IMG/VR virus record: IMGVR_UViG_3300013094_000137 | Span: 1-36,450 of that record | DNA: 36,450 nucleotides | Source of the DNA: a virus | Strand: one strand, 5' to 3' | Shown: in pieces, positions 1-8,916 of the stretch | Layout: every line of letters starts with the position of its first letter | Position numbering within the stretch: position 1 is the stretch's first letter | Notes under the pieces: model-generated | What the model was told of the DNA's origin: nothing | Database searches by the model: none | Seen by the model: only the letters and a program-made list of their open reading frames with translations | Translations under genes and position numbers: made by a program

Positions 1-100
1 AGTTTTGCCCAATGTTTATCCAGCCAGTACCATTCCACTGGTAATTATACCCGTTATATGCTACAACTTGACCTAGAGTGCCGTGGGATGGTAATGCCAT
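1..100 (-). CDS. Tail fibre-like protein, N-terminal fragment (cut by window edge)
   Basis: This frame opens with ATG at position 100 (minus strand) after an AAGGA ribosome-binding site and runs open through 33 codons to the window edge, so only the N-terminus is visible. The peptide starts MALPSHGTLGQVVAYNG and then shows QWNGTGWINIG. This aromatic and glycine-rich pattern resembles the short G-Q-V/L-x-x-Y-N-G...W-x-G-x-x-W segments common in phage fibre and adhesin proteins. It starts 9 nt after the stop of the 998-aa fibre gene on the same strand, so it probably belongs to the same transcript. Function beyond a likely structural or adhesin role cannot be given from 33 residues. Confidence 0.55.
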   Translation of the reverse strand, partial: MALPSHGTLGQVVAYNGYNYQWNGTGWINIGQN

Positions 101-109
101 TTCTTATCC

Positions 110-3106
110 TTATACCGCCGATGGTGGAGGTGTTACGTTAAACCAGTAATCGGAACCATTTGGATTTGTATCTGGATCGTATGTTCCACTTCCGTCTATT
201 GTAACCCACATCATCGGAGTTTGTCTATTACTTGGAGAATATATAGTTATTGGAAGTGAATCGACTGTACCATCATTAGTTACTAACATCCAAACTGCAC
301 CATATGGAATTTTTACATCTGTTCTAAATCCTAATGTTGAAGCATTTTGATTTGGCGCTATATTTGACCATCCCAATCCATAAGCTGTATAATCATACAT
401 TTCTGTTGTATAATAATATGGTGCTGTCCACTCAACACCATTTGCTACTGCAGTAAGATACTGACCAAAAGCTCCAGTATTACCAGCAGTATCAACTAAT
501 GTGTTGTTAACATTAACCACACCATTAAATGTAATTGTATTAGCGAAAGTAAATTCAGCTGTTGTATTAACGATATTCGAAGGAATTACTGAATAAGAAA
601 GTGTGCCTGTGTTTATATTTGTTGCATTTGATGCATATGATATATTTGCAAAATCGTTTGACCAATATGCCACAGAGCCGTCAGAAGTAAGAACTTCACC
701 TGGTTCACCATTCGATCCATTGGCTGTTAAGGCACCAGAAACAACGAAATTATTTACGGAAATAGATTGACCATTCGTAAATGAAGATGCGGAATTTTGT
801 GTTTTCCAGTATAAACTACCACTTCCATCAGTTGTTAAAAACTGACCAGCTGTTCCGAAAGTACCATTTGCTTGAATACCAGATCCGTTGGAGAATATTA
901 AATCTCCAGCTGGTTCTACAACAATTTGCGCTCCCGCATAAATGTTTGTTGTAAAATATGTGTTGGTCGCATTAAAGTTTAAATTACCAGAAACAGTATA
1001 GTTGCCAGATGTGTTAACATAATTAGCAAGATTGCTTTGTAATTGTGAGTTAGATACAACATTGGCTGCAGATACATCACCAACAAAGTAAGTATTGTTT
1101 GCATAATTAGCATTGTTTGAAAAAACAGCGCTTAAACCATTTAATGTTAAACTTGAACTGTTAGCAGCAAGAGTGTTCCCGCTACCACTAACATCAGTAA
1201 ATACGAAACCACTCGAATTAAACGTAAGAGTATTTGCGTTGTCTTCACTTGAAATCGTAAGCAACGTACCTTGAAGATTTACGTTACCAGGTTTTACTTG
1301 AGTAAATGTGGAGTTATTACCAACATAGATACTACCACCATACCTTGCTTCGACATTAGCGTTGTATGGGCTTGGGAATATTTGTAGAGTCGGAGTTCCT
1401 GTAGCAGTAATTACTGGTGGTCCAGCTAAACCTTTATGAGGTCCAACAGAGAAAACGCCGCCTTCTTTTGTTATATCCCAGTAAGCATCACCAATAAGAA
1501 TGTTAGTTGTAAATTGTGCTGTGTTAACACCAGCAGATCCAGTTACTGCTGCGAAATTAGATTGGTTTAATGCGTTAAATGATTGTGTGAAGTTACCAGT
1601 ATAACGATTACCTTCAGATAAACGGAACGATGATAAGTAACCATCTAAACTTTGACCAAAAGTTTGAATTGAGCTTGTTGGTAAAGTTGAATTAGATGGG
1701 AATGAACTTTTGTATCCAGAAACAGTAGTAGTTGTTTGAGAAACACCATTCAAATAAACAGTAATCGCAGTCTGCGAACCACTGTTTGTGCCAACAACTG
1801 CAAAATGATACCATGTTTTTGTAGAAATTTCAGGAGTATAAATGAAAATGTTATCTGATGGCGAGCCACCGAAATTAGCATAAACATTTAATCTGTCAGA
1901 AGTATCTACTCCTACAGCAAAACTACCATCAGACCAAATTGTTGCATTAGAACTACTTGGTGTTGAATTTACATAGAGATAACCTTCGATTGTAAATGAA
2001 GGATTGGTAATTCCAGCAATAGGGTCAGTGCTTATTGATAAACTTGTACAAGCATAATATCCAGTTGTAAGATAAGAATCTGGAGAGAACGCAATACTAT
2101 ACGCCAAAATCGATGGCGTATTTGACATGTAAATTGCAGTAGAGTTTGCTTGTGTATAGACAGATGTGTTACCAGTTGCAAAATAAGAATTTCCGATTCT
2201 TGTATTTTCTGGACTATTACCAACAGTAATAGCACCATTACCGATACTAAGCTGAGCTGATTCAAGTGTGTTTGCAGTAACATAATTACCAGAAACATTA
2301 CCAGAACCAACAAAGTCAAACGACCAGAAAGGCGAAGTACCATTTGATACTAATATCTGACCATCTACACCAACACTACCATTAGCGCTGAATCCTTGAC
2401 CTGGAGGTACAACAAGTGTAGCGTTGACCGTAACATAATTGTTATCGATACGCATGCGCTCGTTATTGCTTAATGTACCATCGGTGAAGAAGTTAATGTG
2501 ACCACCAACTGTATTAGCACCAATTGTCAGATTACCATTTGATGTATAAAGATAACCATCGTTTGGTCCACTAATAGTCCATTCACTATTAGACCAGTTG
2601 GAACTGGAAATACCCATGTCGATATATGTGCCATAGGTAGCATCATCATTATACGCAGCAAAGTCAAAAGAAGCCGAAGATCCATTACTGAAGTTTTGAC
2701 CAGATATCTGAACGTAATTGTTTTGATTACCTTGGTTTTCTTGAATAGCTGAAATGTCACTAATATACCCCAGCTTTACTTGAGATGATGTATTACCGAC
2801 AGTAATCGTACCAGAGTCAGGGTTGAATGTTATGGTCTCAGCGCCACCAATCTGTCCAGATTGATTGAAAAGAAATACGCTGTTAGATCCTAAAGAGTTA
2901 GAATAGATGTTACCTGATACATTGATAGTGGTTACATTAGAACCAATTTCAATTGCATTAACACCATCTGAAGAGAAAAGCTTTTTATCGGCAAGATTAA
3001 GAGCCAACTCGCCTTGAGCAATATACTGCGTATTCGAGGAGGATGACGTGTTAGGTGTACGTCCAGATACGGTCGTGCGTTTTATCTGAATCTTATTACC
3101 AGCCAT
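110..3106 (-). CDS. Large tail fibre/adhesin protein with LamG-like domain
   Basis: A 998-aa protein, probably a virion fibre. The N-terminus (KIQIKRTTVSGR, then GELALNLADKKLF) matches the start seen in many marine T4-like phage fibres, where this segment is thought to attach the fibre to the particle. Residues about 335-510 look like a LamG/concanavalin-type jelly roll: PSFTIEGYLY, TWYHFAVVG, ITVYLNGVSQ and a DGYLSSFRLSEGNRYTGNF ending are the usual landmarks, suggesting glycan binding. The rest is Asn/Ser/Thr/Gly-rich beta repeat with several G-x-x-GQ-x-L-x-x-[ND]G...YW units, for example GTAGQFLTTDGSGSLYW and GEPGEVLTSDGSVAYW. The product ends with a proline-rich PPPSAV. It is the third of a run of fibre genes; which fibre of the particle it forms is unknown. 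Confidence 0.8.
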   Translation of the reverse strand: MAGNKIQIKRTTVSGRTPNTSSSSNTQYIAQGELALNLADKKLFSSDGVNAIEIGSNVTTINVSGNIYSNSLGSNSVFLFNQSGQIGGAETITFNPDSGTITVGNTSSQVKLGYISDISAIQENQGNQNNYVQISGQNFSNGSSASFDFAAYNDDATYGTYIDMGISSSNWSNSEWTISGPNDGYLYTSNGNLTIGANTVGGHINFFTDGTLSNNERMRIDNNYVTVNATLVVPPGQGFSANGSVGVDGQILVSNGTSPFWSFDFVGSGNVSGNYVTANTLESAQLSIGNGAITVGNSPENTRIGNSYFATGNTSVYTQANSTAIYMSNTPSILAYSIAFSPDSYLTTGYYACTSLSISTDPIAGITNPSFTIEGYLYVNSTPSSSNATIWSDGSFAVGVDTSDRLNVYANFGGSPSDNIFIYTPEISTKTWYHFAVVGTNSGSQTAITVYLNGVSQTTTTVSGYKSSFPSNSTLPTSSIQTFGQSLDGYLSSFRLSEGNRYTGNFTQSFNALNQSNFAAVTGSAGVNTAQFTTNILIGDAYWDITKEGGVFSVGPHKGLAGPPVITATGTPTLQIFPSPYNANVEARYGGSIYVGNNSTFTQVKPGNVNLQGTLLTISSEDNANTLTFNSSGFVFTDVSGSGNTLAANSSSLTLNGLSAVFSNNANYANNTYFVGDVSAANVVSNSQLQSNLANYVNTSGNYTVSGNLNFNATNTYFTTNIYAGAQIVVEPAGDLIFSNGSGIQANGTFGTAGQFLTTDGSGSLYWKTQNSASSFTNGQSISVNNFVVSGALTANGSNGEPGEVLTSDGSVAYWSNDFANISYASNATNINTGTLSYSVIPSNIVNTTAEFTFANTITFNGVVNVNNTLVDTAGNTGAFGQYLTAVANGVEWTAPYYYTTEMYDYTAYGLGWSNIAPNQNASTLGFRTDVKIPYGAVWMLVTNDGTVDSLPITIYSPSNRQTPMMWVTIDGSGTYDPDTNPNGSDYWFNVTPPPSAV

Positions 3107-3122
3107 ATGGCATCCTCAATTA

Positions 3123-3134
3123 CGGTATATACCG
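3123..3134. repeat. Perfect 12-bp palindrome CGGTATATACCG upstream of the LamG fibre gene
   Basis: CGGTATATACCG reads the same on both strands and lies 17-28 nt upstream of the start of the 998-aa fibre gene. Its inner TATATACC is a poor match to the TATAAATA late-promoter box but lies where such boxes are found upstream of other genes here. It could be a degenerate late promoter, an operator-like site or chance. Confidence 0.35.
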
Positions 3135-3138
3135 AGGT

Positions 3139-3345
3139 CTAAAAATTATCTTTTTTGGCTTTCTTATCTAAGGAAGCTTCAAGTTTATTTATAATCGCTC
3201 TCGCCTCTTCAAGTTCTTGACTCAAAGAGGCGATTTTTTTCTCAGCCAATTTTAGTTGGGTATCTTTTAGGACTCTAAACTTTGTCAATTCAGTCAATTC
3301 ATTTACTAAATTTTCAACATATGCATTAACGAATTCAATTTCCAT
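3139..3345 (-). CDS. Small coiled-coil protein in the fibre cassette
   Basis: A 68-aa protein with a clear ribosome-binding site (CAGGAGTAAATT before ATG). It is almost entirely alpha-helical in character: residues about 10-65 contain heptad-like leucines (LVNELTELTKF, KIASLSQELEEA, IINKLEASLDKK) and many charged residues, ending in a lysine-rich tail. There is no signal peptide or membrane segment. I do not recognise a family. It lies between two large fibre genes, with only 12 nt to the 844-aa fibre upstream. A helical fibre chaperone, trimerisation partner or hinge would fit the position, but that is inference. Confidence 0.6.
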   Translation of the reverse strand: MEIEFVNAYVENLVNELTELTKFRVLKDTQLKLAEKKIASLSQELEEARAIINKLEASLDKKAKKDNF

Positions 3346-3357
3346 AATTTACTCCTG

Positions 3358-5892
3358 TTAGAATGTACCACCATCCAAATAATCCCAAGCCACGAGACCA
3401 GATTGAACCTGAAGAACATATCCATCAGAATTCATAGGTAATGAAAGCTTGTCAAGACCATTAGATGTATTGGCAACCAAAATGTCTTGTGTAGTATATG
3501 TATTCTGCCCTGTACCACCAGATGTTCCTGCGAGAGGAGTGCTGAGAGTTAAGGTGTTGGCTATAAAATTGACACCAACAGTTGAGTTTGCAGAAATATA
3601 AACATTTGAAGAATTAGCAACAAACGCGCCACCAACACCGTATGGCACAAGATATGCTTCCAACGTACCGATAGAATATGTTGGAGCTGTATTATCTACA
3701 GTTGATGTAGGTAAAACATTAGATGAGAATATCTTGAATAATGGAGCTGTAAGTGAAGAACCAGCATGGTCGCGATACAAACCACTGTAGTATGTAGCCG
3801 AACTATTACCAGACTCTGCATAGAAACCAATATCGATAATATCAGAACTTGAATTCTGATCAGCAAGACGCATAAACGAATCTGTTACTGTTGTTGTTTG
3901 TGTATCAACAGTTGTAAGAGTACCAGTTACTGTAAGGTTACCAGTTGCGTAGATATCACGAACACGCAAATAGGCAGAAGCCATATCAACATTAGCAGCT
4001 GTGATAGACAGATTCGAACTAATGTTTGTTGTTGTTCCAATGATATTGTTAACAGTAAGATTAATATCAACAATTGCATTGTTAACTTCAAGAGCGCCGT
4101 TGTTTTCGGAAAGAGAAACTGAACCTAACTCAAGTGTTTGACCAGCAAGCCAGAGTTTATTCCATCTCATTCCTGAAGAACCAAGATCAAACGTAGAGTT
4201 TGTTCCTGGAATAATTGCACCATTTACAACAAGTGTAGAATCGAAATTGACATTCGCGCCATTAAAGAACAATTGAGTCGAATTTGCTATTAAATTCGAA
4301 CCGATTGTGAACGAAGAAGCATTTACAGTTGATGTATAAACGCCAGTCGCATTAGCAATTGTAGAAGTGCCAACAGTAAACGCTGTTGCATTAACAAGAC
4401 CAGTTGTAAACGAACCCAGAGCATTAGCAACAAATACTTGTGCATTACCAGCATATAATCTAACTTGACCATGCTGATTGGTGCCACCTGATTTTAACCA
4501 GATGTCGTAACCATCGCGACCAATAGAAATATCTGATACAGATTGGCCAAGAAGAATTTTGGTACCATCTGAAGTTGAATTATCTGTCGCAGGAGCATTA
4601 CTTCCTGATGAATTTTGGAATGTAATGTATGGAGCGCCTGCACTACCATCGCCAATGGTAATAACAGCACGAGACTTAACTGGAGATAATTGAAACTGCC
4701 AACCAGTTTGAATTGTGCCATAGTAACCAACAGCATAGAAATCACCATAAGAATCAACACCAGAAAGCATTTCAAATTGATATGGCTCCAGAGACATTTC
4801 TGGATTTCGTGCAGGATTACCAGCATTTATAGTTGAGTTATGGGTTTGACCGTAGGTCTGATAAATTACAGCGGATTCAACATTTGTCCAACCAGCTTGA
4901 GCATTTCCAGAAGCATCACCAACGAGAACAGAGTTGGTAAAATAACCATTTGACCAACGATAAGATGGTTCACCAACTTGACCTGTATTATCAGCTGATG
5001 GTATAATGTCGCCACTGAATGTTGTATTCGGAGCATAAAGTTCGCTAGTGTCTTTATTGAAAGCAAAAAGCGCACTACCATTAGCAATACCAGAATCGTT
5101 ATACTGAATCTGTGTGTTCGAACCACCAACGACTGATTCATTGTTAGCCCAGTAAATAGTGGTACCATTTGAATAAAGAATTTGACCAGCAGTACCTACA
5201 GAACCATTAGCAATAAGACCAGCTGCAGTTCCAATGGTTACGTTGCCATTAAATGATTGTGTATTCGACCATGTGTACGAATAGGTAGGGCTGAAAGCAG
5301 TATTCTGAACTGAAGAATCACCACTAAACGTAATGTTTGCTGTGTAGATAGATGGAGAATTTAAGTTGGTAATGTATAAATTCGCCCAAACATATGAGCT
5401 ATTACCAATGTTAAACGCATTATTTGTAGTAGGAATTAAATTCCCTGGAGCTCCAAAATGTCCATCATACGAATCAAATTGCCATGTGAAAGGAACATTT
5501 TGACTACCAGCGCCAGAATATTGTGTAGTAATACGAACGCCATTGCCAGCATTAGCTGCAGCAATTTGAATACCATCACCAAAAGCAACGTCAATAAAAT
5601 TATTTGAATTTCCAGTATTCTGCCAAAGATATGAACCACCAACATTCAAATTACCAAGAGTTGCGGTGTTCGAAATGATATTGTCAATACCACCAGTACC
5701 ATTGGCAACAAGAGCTTGGTTAGCTGTAAGGACGCCTGGATATCTAGCACCACCAATAGCCCATGTCGCCGAGCCATCTGGCAAACCAATCCAAAGAGTA
5801 TTACTTGCTTGTGTAAAAGCTAATTCGCCGTTTGACAGACCTGATACTACGCCATTGGCGACCGAACGTCTAATCTGAATTTTGTTTGACAT
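3358..5892 (-). CDS. Tail fibre protein with repeated fibre modules
   Basis: An 844-aa fibre-type protein. The N-terminus (MSNKIQIRRSVANG, then SNGELAFTQASNTLWIGLPDG) is the same class of particle-attachment domain as in the 998-aa fibre. Inside are repeats of the type I-P-x-x-x-N-x-x-x-x-LG-x-x-x-x-RW, such as IIPGTNSTFDLGSSGMRW and IIPSADNTGQVGEPSYRW, a familiar module of T4-like fibres. It also has the unit GTAGQILYSNGTTIYW. Residues about 650-760 (DSFMRLADQNSSSDIIDIGF and GLYRDHAG) resemble a domain that recurs in marine phage fibres. The C-terminus, WDYLDGGTF, is nearly the same as that of the adjacent 88-aa protein. A good TATAAATA late-promoter box lies 28 nt upstream. Host recognition is the likely role. 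Confidence 0.78.
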   Translation of the reverse strand: MSNKIQIRRSVANGVVSGLSNGELAFTQASNTLWIGLPDGSATWAIGGARYPGVLTANQALVANGTGGIDNIISNTATLGNLNVGGSYLWQNTGNSNNFIDVAFGDGIQIAAANAGNGVRITTQYSGAGSQNVPFTWQFDSYDGHFGAPGNLIPTTNNAFNIGNSSYVWANLYITNLNSPSIYTANITFSGDSSVQNTAFSPTYSYTWSNTQSFNGNVTIGTAAGLIANGSVGTAGQILYSNGTTIYWANNESVVGGSNTQIQYNDSGIANGSALFAFNKDTSELYAPNTTFSGDIIPSADNTGQVGEPSYRWSNGYFTNSVLVGDASGNAQAGWTNVESAVIYQTYGQTHNSTINAGNPARNPEMSLEPYQFEMLSGVDSYGDFYAVGYYGTIQTGWQFQLSPVKSRAVITIGDGSAGAPYITFQNSSGSNAPATDNSTSDGTKILLGQSVSDISIGRDGYDIWLKSGGTNQHGQVRLYAGNAQVFVANALGSFTTGLVNATAFTVGTSTIANATGVYTSTVNASSFTIGSNLIANSTQLFFNGANVNFDSTLVVNGAIIPGTNSTFDLGSSGMRWNKLWLAGQTLELGSVSLSENNGALEVNNAIVDINLTVNNIIGTTTNISSNLSITAANVDMASAYLRVRDIYATGNLTVTGTLTTVDTQTTTVTDSFMRLADQNSSSDIIDIGFYAESGNSSATYYSGLYRDHAGSSLTAPLFKIFSSNVLPTSTVDNTAPTYSIGTLEAYLVPYGVGGAFVANSSNVYISANSTVGVNFIANTLTLSTPLAGTSGGTGQNTYTTQDILVANTSNGLDKLSLPMNSDGYVLQVQSGLVAWDYLDGGTF

Positions 5893-5919
5893 TGATGGTC
5901 CTTTTTTATTGTTTTTTCT

Positions 5920-5927
5920 TATTTATA
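5920..5927 (-). promoter_or_regulatory. T4-type late promoter box TATAAATA
   Basis: On the minus strand this reads TATAAATA, identical to the T4 late-promoter consensus used by a gp55-type sigma factor. It lies 28 nt upstream of the ATG of the 844-aa fibre gene, in the 37-nt gap after the 88-aa gene. The same spacing occurs at other promoter candidates in this window. Confidence 0.75.
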
Positions 5928-5929
5928 AG

Positions 5930-6196
5930 TTAAAAGTTTCCACCATCAAGAGCGAACGTGCCTGTAGGCAGTGGTTCTAGATCATATTTCCCTGTGTTAG
6001 CATTATATGTTAAAACTTCTCCACCAACTGGAGCTTTTGATGCATCAACATCCAGAAGGTGAGAAAGATAATTTTGGGGTAATCCCAATATGTTGTTTTT
6101 CAGGTCCAACGTTGGATTTGACTGAGTCGTAGTTATCGGAACCGTATTTGCAATAATAATTTTTGGATTTTTTATTACTGCATTAATGTTAGCCAT
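5930..6196 (-). CDS. Small fibre-like structural protein (mini-fibre)
   Basis: An 88-aa protein whose ATG follows GGAGCAGTAAA; the stop codon of the 220-aa gene lies immediately before it. Residues about 40-65 (NYLSHLLDVDASKAPVGGEV) and LTYNANTGKYDLEPL match the G-x-x-G-x-x-L-x-x-N...Y-x-L units of the long fibres, and the last residues (ALDGGNF) closely resemble the LDGGTF end of the 844-aa fibre. It therefore looks like a much shortened fibre protein that keeps only a linker unit and the C-terminal tag. Whether it is a separate virion part, a fibre-tip adaptor or a remnant is unknown. Confidence 0.65.
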   Translation of the reverse strand: MANINAVIKNPKIIIANTVPITTTQSNPTLDLKNNILGLPQNYLSHLLDVDASKAPVGGEVLTYNANTGKYDLEPLPTGTFALDGGNF

Positions 6197-6197
6197 T

Positions 6198-6860
6198 TTA
6201 CTGCTCCGTTATACTCTGAGTAACACTCAAAACTATAGCGTTGGCGCTTGTATTCGAATCATAAAGTAAGAAATTGTTATTGTTTCCTGTTAAAATAAAC
6301 TGACCAGAAGGATCTGAAACCTTTATCATCATTACGTTTGCTGTATCGTTTGCCATGTATATTGTATTTGCAGTATTTGCAAGCGAATATCCGAAACCAA
6401 GCAGCGGTGGACCTTCGGTGTAGTAGACAGTTCCAACAACGTTAGCTGAGCCATTCGATTGGTAAACAAGATCACCGTCAAATATCGAAGCTTGAACATT
6501 AGCAAGCAACAATGTATAGTATGTTGGAATAACTTGTGGTCTTGTAATTGCAGGATCGACGTAGATTACGCCCTCAACAACACGTGTTATGTTATTTGAC
6601 GCGTCTGTAAGAACAACATCATAAACGTATCTTGGACGTGTTAATAAAGAAGTCGTGTTAGCATCTAATGAGAGAATAATATTACCATTCGAAAGCGAAG
6701 TTTGAAAACTTATCGAATTTACAGATGTATACCAAGTTCTAATTTGAGCTTGCGCAGTATAGCCACCAAGATTTAATTGGTTACCACTGTCATCTGATAG
6801 GGATATTGAGGTAGAAAAAGTAGTTCCTTGATCAATGCTTATATTAGCTTTTGTTGCCAT
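6198..6860 (-). CDS. Baseplate-associated structural protein (BppU-like N-terminus plus beta module)
   Basis: A 220-aa protein in two parts. Residues 1 to about 105 (ISIDQGTTFSTSISLSDDSG, NLGGYTAQAQIRTW, VYDVVLTDASNN) resemble the N-terminal beta domain of baseplate upper-type proteins in many phages, which links receptor-binding parts to the baseplate. Residues about 115-220 carry the beta-rich module found in several other baseplate proteins here: FDGDLVYQSNGSANVVGTVY, then SGQFILTG and LLYDSNTSANAIVLSVTQ. That last stretch is almost identical to LLYDANTSANASVISVSQ in the 836-aa protein. It lies 4 nt after the 683-aa fibre gene. An adaptor between fibre and baseplate is the best guess. Confidence 0.65.
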   Translation of the reverse strand: MATKANISIDQGTTFSTSISLSDDSGNQLNLGGYTAQAQIRTWYTSVNSISFQTSLSNGNIILSLDANTTSLLTRPRYVYDVVLTDASNNITRVVEGVIYVDPAITRPQVIPTYYTLLLANVQASIFDGDLVYQSNGSANVVGTVYYTEGPPLLGFGYSLANTANTIYMANDTANVMMIKVSDPSGQFILTGNNNNFLLYDSNTSANAIVLSVTQSITEQ

Positions 6861-6864
6861 ATTC

Positions 6865-8916
6865 TTACACCGTTATAGCAGTTCGAACATATTTAGAAAC
6901 CACTGTACCAGTTGCTGGTGTAATACGAAGCCTCACGTTACCAACATTAATATCGCCAGAGAATGTTGCCATAGCAACATTGTTATACATATATCCAAAT
7001 TCTGTAGTATAAGCAGAGGTGCCATCATGCACCACAAGAACTTTTGAAGAGTGGAAGTTTGTTGGGTTAGCTGGATCTGACAGCTGAATAAGATATTCAG
7101 CAGCTCTGTAAGTTGAAGCTGAATAGCTATCCATTGTTTGTGGAGAAGTTCCGCTAACAGTATAAGAACCAGAAGTAACAGCGCCAATGTTGTTAATAAT
7201 AACAGTGTTGCTTACTAAAATATTGTTGCTTACTGTAGCATTTACTAAGTTAGCTGTACCATTAAGATTTAAGGTATTGCTGGAAACAGTGTATGTAAGA
7301 GCAGCGTTACCATTGAATTTTGAAGTTTGTGTATTATCAAAGAACTGAATTTGTGAATTAGCGCCATTCGGGAAAGCGCCAGTTGTTTGAATAGAACCAT
7401 CAGGGAATTTAACACCACTGTTGATAGATTCAATCATACCATTAACAGTAAATACACTGCTTGGTGTGCTCGTACCCACGCCCACGCGAGAGTTTGTTGT
7501 GTCGATAAACAATAAGTTAGTGCTAAACGATGAGTTCGAACCACTTACGCTAATACTATTGGTAAACGTACCATTAGATGCGAAAATAGACCATCTGAAG
7601 GACGTGTTACCAAGAGTATAATAATTATCCAACTGTGGAATAATATTACCAGCAACGTTAGCAGTAAATGCAATATAACCATTGACTGTTAAGTTACCAT
7701 CGATTTTTAGATTACTACCAATCCATGTATTACCGCTGATATTAGCAGTTGATGTGATTGTGCTATTACCAACAACATAAAGAGTGTTACTGATAGTTGT
7801 GTTACCAGTAATTGCCATAGAGTTAGTAAATACAGCAGCTCCATTTACTGAAAGATTAGCATTAAAAATAACTGCATTACCAACAGTAAGGTTATTTAAA
7901 ATTGTATCGCTACCAGTAATATACAGACTGTTAGAAAATGTTACGTTACCAGTAACATACAAAGTATTGCTGAATACCACATTACCTGTAACAATCATGC
8001 TATTAGATAATGTAGCGTTGCCAGTTACTGCGATCGAATTGCTGATAGTTGTGTTACCAGTAATTGCCATAGAGTTAGCGAATGTGGCTGCACCATTTAC
8101 TGATACGTTACCACCGAACTGACCTGTAGATACAACATTAACAAATCCACCAACTGTTGTGTTTCCGCCAACACTCAATGTATTTGCTACTGAAAGATTA
8201 TTACCCATAGCGAAGTTATCTGAAACATTAGCAGTTCCAGTAACTTGTAATTTTGCATTTGGATTTGTATTACCGATACCTACGTTAGCGCCAGCATCGA
8301 TACGCAAAACTTCATTAGTTGAAAGAGTACCATTCGAGAAAAACTGAAGAGGTTTAGCCGAAGCTGTACCGATAGCCAATGCGCCGTTTGATGAATAGAG
8401 ATATCCATCGAGTGGTCCATTTATCGAATATAAAGAATTGGAATATCCGCTACCATTAATACCAAGGTCGAGGTAATTTGTATTGTTTGTTGCATTATCT
8501 GCGTTAATGATATAATCTGTGGTAGCATTTAAACCACCATTCGCATTCTGAATAATAGATTGCAGATAGCTGTTGATGTTTGCATTCGCATTGATAATTG
8601 TGTTTTCTAATGGATTAAAACCAACGAAAACATTAGCACTCGAATTACCAATGAAAGCTGTAGTATTAATCGTTACGTTTGTAGAAACGTGCAGAGTGTT
8701 AGCAAGAACATTGTTACCGCCTTGCAAGGTGTTAGCCACAAGAGTAACAGCGCCAAACACACCATTAACAAAAGCGTTACCAGAGGTCAATGCGCCGTTT
8801 ATGGTTACGTCTGTTGTAACAGTATTTGTGCTTATAACACTAAGTGCTTGGTTAGTTCTTTCTAACCAAACACCGAAGGACTGTGTATTTACAACTTGTG
8901 ATAACTGGACTGTCAT
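6865..8916 (-). CDS. Repeat-rich tail fibre protein
   Basis: A 683-aa fibre protein whose ATG overlaps the stop of the 72-aa gene (ATGA), suggesting translational coupling. Residues about 220-420 are a run of short units of about 12 residues, pattern TGN-x-T-x-S-NS-[LMI]-x-[VI] (SMAITGNTTISNS, SLYITGSDTILNN), which should fold as a long beta shaft. An IIPQLDNYYTLGNTSFRW unit follows. The last 90 residues (DSYSASTYRAAEYLIQLSD, KVLVVHDGTSAYTTEFG, LRITP) match a C-terminal domain that I know from fibre and structural proteins of marine T4-like phages. Part of the shaft is duplicated almost exactly at DNA level. Likely host recognition; the exact fibre is unknown. Confidence 0.78.
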   Translation of the reverse strand: MTVQLSQVVNTQSFGVWLERTNQALSVISTNTVTTDVTINGALTSGNAFVNGVFGAVTLVANTLQGGNNVLANTLHVSTNVTINTTAFIGNSSANVFVGFNPLENTIINANANINSYLQSIIQNANGGLNATTDYIINADNATNNTNYLDLGINGSGYSNSLYSINGPLDGYLYSSNGALAIGTASAKPLQFFSNGTLSTNEVLRIDAGANVGIGNTNPNAKLQVTGTANVSDNFAMGNNLSVANTLSVGGNTTVGGFVNVVSTGQFGGNVSVNGAATFANSMAITGNTTISNSIAVTGNATLSNSMIVTGNVVFSNTLYVTGNVTFSNSLYITGSDTILNNLTVGNAVIFNANLSVNGAAVFTNSMAITGNTTISNTLYVVGNSTITSTANISGNTWIGSNLKIDGNLTVNGYIAFTANVAGNIIPQLDNYYTLGNTSFRWSIFASNGTFTNSISVSGSNSSFSTNLLFIDTTNSRVGVGTSTPSSVFTVNGMIESINSGVKFPDGSIQTTGAFPNGANSQIQFFDNTQTSKFNGNAALTYTVSSNTLNLNGTANLVNATVSNNILVSNTVIINNIGAVTSGSYTVSGTSPQTMDSYSASTYRAAEYLIQLSDPANPTNFHSSKVLVVHDGTSAYTTEFGYMYNNVAMATFSGDINVGNVRLRITPATGTVVSKYVRTAITV
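7790..7826. repeat. Direct repeat copy A (37 bp, in frame in the fibre shaft)
   Basis: This 37-bp stretch is identical to 8042-8078, 252 nt away, which is exactly 84 codons. Both copies encode NSMAITGNTTIS within the repeat shaft of the 683-aa fibre, and protein similarity extends beyond them. Such identity points to a recent in-frame duplication or to recombination between shaft units. Confidence 0.8.
8042..8078. repeat. Direct repeat copy B (37 bp, in frame in the fibre shaft)
   Basis: The second copy of the 37-bp repeat at 7790-7826, in the same orientation and reading frame. It marks the other end of an 84-codon period in the 683-aa fibre shaft. Confidence 0.8.

Noticed and set aside
7784-8122. 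Plus-strand frame of 112 codons opposite the fibre shaft
   Set aside because: It is the mirror of a repeat region, has no ribosome-binding site, and its repeats simply reflect the fibre units on the other strand.
7741-8122. CRISPR-like repeats
   Set aside because: The repeats are in-frame fibre units of uneven similarity with no unique spacers of fixed length.
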